Source: Bilifractor sp002394235
Lineage (GTDB): Bacteria > Bacillota > Clostridia > Lachnospirales > Lachnospiraceae
Length of the DNA: 64,000 nt
Direction of reading: 5' to 3'
Assembly (NCBI RefSeq): GCF_052118845.1
Contig: NZ_JBQKGJ010000006.1
Span: forward strand, 62,001-126,000
Made by a program: the position numbers and the translations under genes. The notes below the pieces were generated by a model. That model ran no database searches and had not been told where the DNA came from. It saw nothing but the letters and a program-made list of their open reading frames with translations. Below are positions 26,001 through 33,565 of the stretch, one piece after another (position 1 is the stretch's first letter; the number at the start of each line of letters is the position of its first letter).

Positions 26001-27887
26001 TTGAAAGAGGTAAAAAATGATAAAAAGCCGATTGCGTTTTATTATGCCATCGTGCTGCTCGTGCTGCTCCTTCTCAATTTTCTTCTGATCCCGCAGATCA
26101 ATAGTGCCAAGATACAGGACACAACATACGGCAACTTCATTGAGATGCTGGAAGATGGGAAGGTAAGCCAGGTAGAGGTCAACTCGGCGGACAGTGAGAT
26201 CGAGTTCAAGGATTCCTCGGGCAATATGTACCGCACCGGTATGATGAATGACTATAAGCTGGTGGACCGTCTGCTTTCAGCGGGAATCAAGGACTTCGAG
26301 AGTCCGATCCAGCAGCAGATGTCGCCTGTTTTGAGCTTCCTGCTGAGCTGGATTCTTCCTCTTGTCATTTTCTTCTTCCTTGGAAGATGGCTTATGAGTT
26401 CAATGACAAAGCGTATGGGCGGAGGCATGGGTGATGCCATGAGCTTTGGCAAGAGTAATGCCAAGGTGTACATACAGTCGGAGACCGGCATTAAGTTCAA
26501 GGATGTGGCCGGAGAAGACGAAGCGAAGGAGCTTCTGCAGGAGATCGTCGATTTCCTGCATAATCCCCAGAAGTACACGGAGATCGGCGCGAAAATGCCT
26601 AAGGGTGCTCTTCTGGTGGGCCCTCCGGGAACCGGTAAGACGCTACTTGCCAAAGCCGTTGCCGGCGAGGCGAATGTACCGTTTTTCTCTATTTCAGGCT
26701 CTGAATTCGTCGAGATGTTTGTCGGAATGGGCGCGGCGAAGGTCCGGGACCTGTTCAAACAGGCCAATGAGAAGGCACCGTGTATTGTGTTTATCGATGA
26801 GATTGATACTATCGGTAAGAAGCGTGACGGCGGAGGATTCTCCGGCAACGATGAGCGTGAGCAGACATTGAACCAGCTGCTTGCGGAGATGGATGGATTT
26901 GATGGACGAAAGGGTGTCATCATCCTTGCAGCGACCAACCGTCCGGAGTCCCTGGATCCGGCGCTGACCCGTCCGGGCCGGTTCGACCGGAGAATTCCGG
27001 TAGAGCTTCCGGATCTGAAGGGAAGAGAAGAAATCCTGAAGCTTCACGCGAAGGATATCCGGATTTCCGACAATGTAGATTTCAATTCGGTTGCGCGCAC
27101 CGCTTCCGGAGCAAGTGGCGCCGAGCTTGCGAACATGATCAATGAGGCGGCTCTTCGCGCGGTACGCGACGGGAGGAAATTTGTAACCCAGAACGACCTG
27201 ATGGAGAGCGTTGAGACCGTAATCGCCGGATATCAGAAGAAGAACAAGGTGCTGACGACGAAGGAAAAGCTGATCGTCTCCTATCATGAGACCGGACACG
27301 CCCTGGTCGCTGCCCTTCAGACCCATTCAGCGCCGGTCACAAAGATCACGATTATCCCCAGAACATCAGGAGCTCTTGGTTACACCCTTCAGGTGGATGA
27401 GGGAGAACATAACCTGATGAGCAAGGAGGAGATCGTGAACCGGATCGCAACGCTTACGGGCGGACGTGTTGCGGAGGAACTGATCTTCCATTCCGTGACA
27501 ACGGGAGCATCAAATGATATCGAGCAGGCGACGAAGCTCGCAAGAGCAATGGTGACGAGGTTCGGCATGAGCGATGAATTCGGAATGGTAGCAATGGAAA
27601 CCGTTACGAATCAGTATCTCGGCGGTGATACATCTCTTGCGTGCTCCGAGGCAACATCGGGCAAGATTGACGAGATGGTTGTGAAGATTGTGCATGACGC
27701 GTACAGCAAGGCAAAGAGTCTGCTTTCCGCCAATATGCCGAAGCTTCATGAGCTCGCCAAATATCTGTATGAGCGGGAAACAATCACCGGTGAGGAGTTT
27801 ATGCAGATCCTTGAGAAAAAGCCGGAGCTGATACCGGATCAGAATCAGGGGGAGGCAGGACAGGATACCGCTCCGGCGGCACAGTAA
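26001..27887 (+). CDS. ftsH: ATP-dependent zinc metalloprotease FtsH
   Basis: Membrane-anchored AAA+ protease degrading membrane and regulatory proteins. Two membrane helices flank an extracytoplasmic domain; then Walker A GPPGTGKT near residue 210, Walker B IVFIDEID, the SRH (RPGRFDRR) and the zinc site HETGHA near 430 with a later Asp ligand. The start is TTG 26001, 7 nt after GGAGG; the ATG at 25983 would place that RBS inside the gene. 628 residues is normal. Tail is Gln/Ala-rich. Confidence 0.96.
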   Translation: MKEVKNDKKPIAFYYAIVLLVLLLLNFLLIPQINSAKIQDTTYGNFIEMLEDGKVSQVEVNSADSEIEFKDSSGNMYRTGMMNDYKLVDRLLSAGIKDFESPIQQQMSPVLSFLLSWILPLVIFFFLGRWLMSSMTKRMGGGMGDAMSFGKSNAKVYIQSETGIKFKDVAGEDEAKELLQEIVDFLHNPQKYTEIGAKMPKGALLVGPPGTGKTLLAKAVAGEANVPFFSISGSEFVEMFVGMGAAKVRDLFKQANEKAPCIVFIDEIDTIGKKRDGGGFSGNDEREQTLNQLLAEMDGFDGRKGVIILAATNRPESLDPALTRPGRFDRRIPVELPDLKGREEILKLHAKDIRISDNVDFNSVARTASGASGAELANMINEAALRAVRDGRKFVTQNDLMESVETVIAGYQKKNKVLTTKEKLIVSYHETGHALVAALQTHSAPVTKITIIPRTSGALGYTLQVDEGEHNLMSKEEIVNRIATLTGGRVAEELIFHSVTTGASNDIEQATKLARAMVTRFGMSDEFGMVAMETVTNQYLGGDTSLACSEATSGKIDEMVVKIVHDAYSKAKSLLSANMPKLHELAKYLYERETITGEEFMQILEKKPELIPDQNQGEAGQDTAPAAQ

Positions 27888-28016
27888 CCGGTTCGCGGCA
27901 TTCGCACTGTGAAAATTCCACCCTGATCCAGTGAGCAGTAAGACTCATACGATGCTGTTCACGCAGCGCGAAAATCTTTGCTGTACATTGTTGGGGCGAA
28001 TAGTAACGCTCATCGG

Positions 28017-28044
28017 AAATCTGCAGAGAACACTGTGCAGATTT
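28017..28044 (+). promoter_or_regulatory. Hairpin in the ftsH downstream gap
   Basis: AAATCTGCA / TGCAGATTT 9-bp inverted repeat with a 10-nt loop. The 27888-28254 gap also holds a terminator and element A; no gene is seen. Confidence 0.4.
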
Positions 28045-28076
28045 GTAGAAATTATTCTGAGAAATGATGTATAATG

Positions 28077-28122
28077 GGAACCAAAGTTCTGTCAGATGCG
28101 GCAGTGCTTTGGTTCCTTTTTT
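28077..28122 (+). terminator. Strong terminator between ftsH and the GlgB-like gene
   Basis: GGAACCAAAG / CTTTGGTTCC perfect 10-bp stem followed by six T. A consensus TATAAT sits at 28070-28075, directly before it. Element A copy 3 begins inside the T-run. Confidence 0.85.
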
Positions 28123-28217
28123 ACGCGAACAGTGAGCCGCAGCCGAATGCGAAGTATTCGTGTGCGGCGAGCGTCGCGATAGCGAGATAAAACTCGCGCA
28201 GCGTGTTTTATCTCGTT
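28120..28217 (+). repeat. Dispersed structured element A, copy 3
   Basis: About 98 bp, same orientation as and 37 bp upstream of the GlgB-like gene. Its first bases overlap the preceding terminator's T-run. Confidence 0.9.
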
Positions 28218-28254
28218 ACAGAATGGGGAGAAGCATTTTTCAGGAGGAGACCAG

Positions 28255-30855
28255 ATGAGCATGAAAGAAAGTATGGAAAGCAGAATCTATGACCTGATGG
28301 ACTGGGCGGAGATCGAGGCTGTCGTATACGCGGAGGAGGATTCGCCGCGAAGAGTGCTGGGTCCTGTGGCACTGCCGGACGGCGTTCTGATCAGAGCATT
28401 CTTTCCGGGAGAGGAAAACGTCAGCGTAAAAACGGCTTCAGGGGATGTCGTTCCGATGGTTCTGGAAGACGAGGCAGGATATTTTGCGGTCATGCTTGAC
28501 CGGAAGAGAATACCTGATTACACTTTTGTGATTCTGCACGAGGATGGTACGGTGTCGGAATACAAGGACCCATATGCATTTCCGTGCCAGATCACAGAAA
28601 AGGAAGAGATCCGGTTCCAAGAGGGCATATGGGACAGGGCTTCGGAAAAAATGGGCGCGCATCTGATGAACATTAACGGCACAGAGGGAGTTTATTTCGC
28701 GGTGTGGGCGCCGAATGCGATTCGTGTGTCCGTTGTCGGTGATTTTAATCTGTGGGATGGACGCAGACTGCAGATGAACCGTCTGCAGAGCGGTATTTTT
28801 GAGCTGTTTGTACCGGGAATTAAAGCAGGCAGTTTCTACAAGTTTGAGATCAAAGCGAAGGCAGGTCTGGTCTATCTGAAGGCGGATCCGTTCGCATTCC
28901 GCGCGCAGCAGCTTCCAGAGGCAGCTTCGGTGATCACGAACACCGGATATGACTGGAAGGATGACGAGTGGATGAAACGCCGGGAGGAATTTGATCCGTC
29001 CCGTTCGCCCCTTGCGGTTTATGAATGCAATATCGGGATGTGGATGAAGCGGGAAGATGGAAACCCTGAGAGGACTGCAGAAAACCGGGAAGCAGAGGAC
29101 GGATCGGGGAAGGCCCCGGACCCGGAAGAAGAGACTGGAGCGGTGCAGGCCCCGGACCGGAAAGGAGAGAATGGAGCCGAGAAAGCCCTGGATCTGGAAG
29201 AAAAAACCGGAGCGAAGCGGGCTGAAGACCGGAAGAAGGGGATCGGTGAGGCATCTTCGGTGTACCGGGAAATCGCGGAAGATCTCGTCTTGTATCTGAA
29301 GGACATGGGTTATACGCACGTAGAATTCCTACCGGTAATGGAGTATCCGGACGATGCTTCCATGGGGTACGTGACCAGTGGCTTTTTTGCCCCGACCAGC
29401 CGTTATGGAACACCGGTGGATTTTAAATATCTGGTTGATCGTCTGCATCAGAATGGAATCGGCGTACTTCTTGACTGGGTGCCGGGTTATTTCGCAAGAG
29501 GCAATGATGGCCTCGCTTCCTTTGACGGGACCTGTCTCTATGAGCACATGGATCCGAAGAAGGGAGTCTGCCCGTACAACAACGCACTGATCTTCAATTA
29601 CGGACGCGGCGAGGTCGAGAGCTTTATGAAATCAAGCGCGATGTTCTGGATTTCGGAGTATCACGCGGATGGCCTGCGGATTCCGGATCTCTCCGGTATG
29701 CTGTATCTGAACTACGGCAGGCGCGATGGGGAGTGGATCGCGAATATGTACGGCGGGAATGAGAACCTGGAGAACATTGAGTTCCTCCGGAATCTGAACA
29801 ATGACATCCGGGCAAACGGACACGGTGCGATCACCATCGCGGAGGAGACGACCGGGTATCCGGCAGTTACCGGAAATACAGAGGAGGAAGGCCTCGGATT
29901 TGGTCTGAAGTGGAACAACGGATGCATCGATGATTACCTCAAGTATATCCAGCTCGATCCGCTTTTCCGCGGGGCTCACCAGGATGATCTTACGTTCAGC
30001 ATGGTATACATGTATACGGAGAAGTTCATGCTTGCGCTGTCCCACAATATACTGGAAAATGGAAGACCGCTGCTTCGCATGATGCCGGGTAAGGATGATT
30101 CCCTGAAGCTTGCGAATCTCCGTCTGACCTACGCTTACCTGATGATGCATCCGGGCAAGAAACTGATCTGCCAGGGGCAGGATTTCGGGCAGAAATCGAG
30201 AATGAGTGTTTCGGACGGCGTTGACTGGAGCGAGCTTGCCAACGGGGATCAGAAGAAAATGCAGAATTTCAGCAGAGCCCTTCTGAAGTTCTACCGAGAG
30301 CAGCCTGCGCTGTACCGGCTCGATGAAAAACCGGAAGGCTTCGAGTGGATCAGCAACCTTGACTGGGAGAGAAACCTTCTGGTATTTCTGAGAAAGACGG
30401 AGAAGGAGGAGGACACCCTGCTCGTTGTCGCGAACTTTTCAAATGTCGTATATGATAATTTCATGGTCGGAGTACCTTATGCGGGGAAATACAAAGAGAT
30501 CTTCAACAGCGATGCCGCGGAATTCGGCGGCGGCGGTGTGATAAATCCGAGGGTGAAGCTGAGCCGGGCGGTTGAACAGGATGAACGGAAGGATTCAATC
30601 AAGATAAAGGTACCGCCGCTCGGAGTATCCGTTTTTCGCTTTACCGAGGCATTTGAGCGTACAGCACCGGATCGGGAGGAGAAGAAGCCGGAGCGGACAA
30701 GCGTGAAATCCGCAAAAGCCATGAAGAAGGGAGAAACCGAGAAAACGGGAGAGACTCTGAAGAAAGCAGCAGTCACGAAAACAGAGAAAACCGTGAAAAA
30801 GGTCGCGGCTGCGGCTTCCAGGAAGATGGTGAACAGGAGAAAGGGAAAAGCGTAA
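28255..30855 (+). CDS. GlgB-like GH13 protein with replaced catalytic residues
   Basis: Similar along its length to 1,4-alpha-glucan branching enzymes: a CBM48-like domain (VYFAVWAPNAIRVSVVGDFNLWDG, about 140-165), then a GH13 barrel (LLDWVPGYFARGNDGLASFDGTCLYEH). The catalytic sites are altered: the nucleophile segment DGLRVDAV reads DGLRIPDL, and the LSHDEV segment with the third Asp reads LSHNIL; the AEE acid/base segment is kept. A ~70-residue charged, repetitive insertion lies at about 265-330, where an enzyme loop would be, and a Lys-rich tail ends the 866 residues. Enzyme activity is doubtful; a glycogen-binding or regulatory role is inference. ATG 28255 follows AGGAGGAG. Confidence 0.8.
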   Translation: MSMKESMESRIYDLMDWAEIEAVVYAEEDSPRRVLGPVALPDGVLIRAFFPGEENVSVKTASGDVVPMVLEDEAGYFAVMLDRKRIPDYTFVILHEDGTVSEYKDPYAFPCQITEKEEIRFQEGIWDRASEKMGAHLMNINGTEGVYFAVWAPNAIRVSVVGDFNLWDGRRLQMNRLQSGIFELFVPGIKAGSFYKFEIKAKAGLVYLKADPFAFRAQQLPEAASVITNTGYDWKDDEWMKRREEFDPSRSPLAVYECNIGMWMKREDGNPERTAENREAEDGSGKAPDPEEETGAVQAPDRKGENGAEKALDLEEKTGAKRAEDRKKGIGEASSVYREIAEDLVLYLKDMGYTHVEFLPVMEYPDDASMGYVTSGFFAPTSRYGTPVDFKYLVDRLHQNGIGVLLDWVPGYFARGNDGLASFDGTCLYEHMDPKKGVCPYNNALIFNYGRGEVESFMKSSAMFWISEYHADGLRIPDLSGMLYLNYGRRDGEWIANMYGGNENLENIEFLRNLNNDIRANGHGAITIAEETTGYPAVTGNTEEEGLGFGLKWNNGCIDDYLKYIQLDPLFRGAHQDDLTFSMVYMYTEKFMLALSHNILENGRPLLRMMPGKDDSLKLANLRLTYAYLMMHPGKKLICQGQDFGQKSRMSVSDGVDWSELANGDQKKMQNFSRALLKFYREQPALYRLDEKPEGFEWISNLDWERNLLVFLRKTEKEEDTLLVVANFSNVVYDNFMVGVPYAGKYKEIFNSDAAEFGGGGVINPRVKLSRAVEQDERKDSIKIKVPPLGVSVFRFTEAFERTAPDREEKKPERTSVKSAKAMKKGETEKTGETLKKAAVTKTEKTVKKVAAAASRKMVNRRKGKA

Positions 30856-30909
30856 TGTATACAGCATGGGCTTATAGAAAAGCGTAATGTATACAGCAGG
30901 GGCTTGCAT
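30846..30909 (+). repeat. Two 32-bp tandem repeats at the end of the GlgB-like gene
   Basis: The unit starting AAAAGCGTAATG covers the last codons and stop of the GlgB-like gene and is repeated once; the second copy ends in TTGCAT, the candidate -35 of the rimP promoter. Confidence 0.85.
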
Positions 30910-30932
30910 TTGCGCGGCTTTCGTGGTATTTT
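30904..30932 (+). promoter_or_regulatory. Candidate promoter of the rimP-nusA-infB operon
   Basis: TTGCAT (30904-30909), 17-bp spacer, TATTTT (30927-30932). Confidence 0.5.
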
Positions 30933-30956
30933 GGTAACGTTAATAGTTGACTAAGG

Positions 30957-30989
30957 TAGGAGTGGGCGAGAAAAGCCCACTCCTATTTT
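30957..30989 (+). terminator. Terminator-like leader hairpin upstream of rimP
   Basis: Perfect 11-bp stem TAGGAGTGGGC / GCCCACTCCTA, 7-nt loop, then TTTT. It lies after the candidate promoter and 17 bp before the rimP start, so it may attenuate or stabilise the operon transcript. Confidence 0.65.
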
Positions 30990-31006
30990 ATGAAAGGAGA
31001 GATTGC

Positions 31007-31480
31007 GTGAGCAGTAAGACGGAAGCAATCGAGAAGAAGGCGGAAGCGATTCTGATCCCGATTCTGGATGAGATGCACTATGAATTTGTGGATCTGGAAT
31101 ATGTCAAAGAGGCCGGCTGCTGGTATCTGAGAGCATATGCGGACAAAGAAGGCGGGATCACGGTGAACGACTGCGAAGACATCAGCCGGGTTTTCGGTGA
31201 AAAGCTGGATGAGCAGGATTTTATCGAGGATTCCTATATTCTGGAGGTCAGCTCCCCCGGACTTGGAAGACCGCTGAAGAAGGAAAGGGATTATCAGCGT
31301 GCGATGGGGCAGCGAATTGAGATCCGCACGTTCAGGATTATTGATCACGCAAAGGAATTTACCGGGGTGCTGACTGCCTATGATAAGGATACGGTGAGCA
31401 TCGTGGAAGATGAAACTGAGAAGCCGATGACCTTTCACAAAAAGGAGATCGCCCTGATCCGTATGGCGTTTGATTTTTAA
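31007..31480 (+). CDS. rimP: Ribosome maturation factor RimP
   Basis: Assists 30S subunit maturation. The 157 residues match RimP: YEFVDLEYVKEAGCWYLRAYADKEGGI, then DCEDISR and the signature YILEVSSPGLGRPLKKERDY near residue 85. Start is GTG 31007, 7 nt after AAAGGAG; a longer frame from 30947 reads through the leader hairpin. First gene of the rimP-nusA-ylxR-ylxQ-infB-rbfA operon. Confidence 0.95.
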   Translation: MSSKTEAIEKKAEAILIPILDEMHYEFVDLEYVKEAGCWYLRAYADKEGGITVNDCEDISRVFGEKLDEQDFIEDSYILEVSSPGLGRPLKKERDYQRAMGQRIEIRTFRIIDHAKEFTGVLTAYDKDTVSIVEDETEKPMTFHKKEIALIRMAFDF

Positions 31481-31524
31481 CGGTTGAATATAAGTTGGTT
31501 TAAGACCAGGAGGATAATGAAAAA

Positions 31525-32913
31525 ATGAACAGCGAGTTACTGGAAGCTCTGAATACTCTTGAAAAGGAAAAGGGGATCAGCAAGGACACTCTTCTGGAGG
31601 CAATTCAGCAGTCTCTTCTGCAGGCCTACAAGAATCAGTATGACCGTACGGATAATGTAACGGTCACGATAGATCCGGAGACCTGTGATTATCACATTCT
31701 TTCCGCCAAGACGGTGGTAGAGCATGTGGAGGATCCGGTCACAGAGATCGGACAGCAGGAGGCGTTCAAGATCAATTCCGGTGCGCAGATCGGCGACACA
31801 GTGAATGTTGAGATCCAGTCCAAGAGCTTCGGACGGATTGCGACCATGAATGCGAAGAACGTCATACTTCAGAAGATCCGTGAGGAAGAGAGAAAATCCC
31901 TGTACAATGAGTACTATGAGAAGGAACATGAGGTTGTCACGGGTGTTGTTCAGCGATATATCGGAAGGGATGTCAGCATAAATCTCGGCAAGGTAGACGC
32001 GATCCTGAAGGCCAAGGAAATGGTAAAGGGTGAGAAGTTCAAGCCTACGGAAAGAGTCAAGGTATACGTGCTGGAGGTCAGGGATACCCCGAGGGGGCCG
32101 AAAATCCTTGTATCCCGCACACATCCGGAGCTGGTGAAGAGACTCTTCGAGGAAGAAGTCGCGGAAATCCGTGATGGTGTGATCGAGATCAAGGCAATTG
32201 CACGAGAGGCTGGATCGCGTACGAAGATCGCAGTTTACAGCAATGAGCCGAATGTCGATGCAGTCGGAGCCTGTGTCGGCGTGAACGGATCACGTGTCAA
32301 TGCGATTGTGGATGAACTGGATGGTGAGAAGATCGACATCATCAACTGGGATGAGAACCAGGCATATCTGATTGAAAATGCGCTTTCTCCGGCAAAGGTT
32401 ATCTCTGTTCTTGCGGATCCGGATGAGAAGCAGGCACTTGTCATTGTCCCGGATTATCAGCTTTCCCTGGCGATCGGGAAGGAAGGTCAGAATGCCCGCC
32501 TCGCGGCGCATCTGACGCAGTTCAAGATCGATATCAAGAGCGAGACGCAGGCGCGTGAAGAAGGTCTGTTTGATGAATACGCGGAAGACGATGAGGACGA
32601 TGAGGATGAGGATTACGACTATGACGAGGAGGAATCCGGCAGGGAAGAGTCCGAAGAGGCCGAATCCGGCGAGGAGGACTCCACAGAAACGTCCGACGCA
32701 GACAGCGCTTCTGCAGATGCTGAAGATATGAAAGATGACGAAGATACCACAGATCCGGAAGAGATGGATCCGGAGGCCGGATCTGAGGATTCCTCTGACG
32801 GTGAGAAGGACACTCCGGAAACGGAGGAAGACAGCGCCGCGGCGAATGAGAATGACGCCGATGAGGCTGGAGCTGGTCCTGACACGGAGGAAGACAGCAA
32901 ACCTGAGGCATAA
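31525..32913 (+). CDS. nusA: Transcription termination/antitermination factor NusA, acidic tail
   Basis: RNA polymerase-binding factor for pausing, termination and antitermination. The N-terminal domain (about 1-130) is followed by an S1 domain and two KH domains (GACVGVNGSRVNAIVDEL near 250; LAIGKEGQNARLAAHLT near 315). After about residue 350 comes a ~110-residue tail made almost entirely of Asp, Glu, Ser, Thr and Ala with no recognised domain. Firmicutes NusA usually ends near 370. ATG follows AGGAGG. Confidence 0.95.
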   Translation: MNSELLEALNTLEKEKGISKDTLLEAIQQSLLQAYKNQYDRTDNVTVTIDPETCDYHILSAKTVVEHVEDPVTEIGQQEAFKINSGAQIGDTVNVEIQSKSFGRIATMNAKNVILQKIREEERKSLYNEYYEKEHEVVTGVVQRYIGRDVSINLGKVDAILKAKEMVKGEKFKPTERVKVYVLEVRDTPRGPKILVSRTHPELVKRLFEEEVAEIRDGVIEIKAIAREAGSRTKIAVYSNEPNVDAVGACVGVNGSRVNAIVDELDGEKIDIINWDENQAYLIENALSPAKVISVLADPDEKQALVIVPDYQLSLAIGKEGQNARLAAHLTQFKIDIKSETQAREEGLFDEYAEDDEDDEDEDYDYDEEESGREESEEAESGEEDSTETSDADSASADAEDMKDDEDTTDPEEMDPEAGSEDSSDGEKDTPETEEDSAAANENDADEAGAGPDTEEDSKPEA

Positions 32914-32933
32914 GCTGGCGAGGGAGGCGTTCA

Positions 32934-33209
32934 TTGAGTATAACCCGTAAAATACCGATGCGTACCTGTGTCGGATGCCGTTCCAAGAAGACGAAGAAAG
33001 AACTGATCCGCGTTTTGAAAACGCCGGAAGGCGAGATCCGGCTGGATCCGACGGGCAGGCAGAATGGAAGAGGCGCGTATATCTGCGCAGATCCCGGATG
33101 TCTGGCAAAGGCAAGGAAAAATCACGGTATAGAAAGATCTCTGGGCTGCGCAATTCCTGACGAGGTATATGACAGGCTTGAGGAGGAGATGAAACAGATT
33201 GGACAGTAG
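32934..33209 (+). CDS. ylxR: YlxR/RnpM-family RNA-binding protein (DUF448)
   Basis: Small nucleic-acid-binding protein always found between nusA and infB in Firmicutes. The 91 residues carry the family signature MRTCVGCRSKKTKKELIRV, then GRGAYICADPGCLAKARKN. Start is TTG 32934 after a GGGAGG box. The related B. subtilis protein has been linked to RNase P; that is family knowledge, not shown here. Overlaps ylxQ by 11 bp. Confidence 0.92.
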   Translation: MSITRKIPMRTCVGCRSKKTKKELIRVLKTPEGEIRLDPTGRQNGRGAYICADPGCLAKARKNHGIERSLGCAIPDEVYDRLEEEMKQIGQ

Positions 33210-33519
33210 AAAGGCACGGTTCATGATCAGTATCTCCATGAAGGCCGGAAAAGTCGCTGCCGGGGAATTCGCCGCAGAACAGGCAATCCGGGCAGGCAGC
33301 GCGGAATTGGTGATCGTCTCGGAAGACGCATCGGAAAACACAAAGAAAAAATTCCGCGATATGGCTGCTTACCGGAGTATTCCGTTTATGCAATTTCTTC
33401 CGAAATCAGAGCTCGGCGCTCTGATCGGAAAAGGGGAGCGTTCTTCGCTGGTAATCACAGACGCGAACCTGGCACGGGAAATCCGAAGCCTTCTGGGGTC
33501 GGAGAGCGAACAGATATAA
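33199..33519 (+). CDS. ylxQ: YlxQ, L7Ae/L30e-family RNA-binding protein
   Basis: L7Ae-like fold protein expected to bind kink-turn-type RNA. 106 residues with MKAGKVAAGEFAAEQAIRAGSAELVIVSEDAS and a C-terminal SSLVITDANLAREI, typical of the family in this operon. Start TTG 33199 with GGAGGAG upstream, inside the ylxR end, so the pair is translationally coupled. Confidence 0.88.
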   Translation: MDSRKARFMISISMKAGKVAAGEFAAEQAIRAGSAELVIVSEDASENTKKKFRDMAAYRSIPFMQFLPKSELGALIGKGERSSLVITDANLAREIRSLLGSESEQI

Positions 33520-33565
33520 ACACAGACAGATCAGGATTCATTGAAATAAAGAGGTAAGCGATACA

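Noticed and set aside
28438..29413. Long minus-strand open frames opposite the GlgB-like gene
   Set aside because: No RBS, and the composition follows the codon bias of the strong plus-strand gene; shadows.
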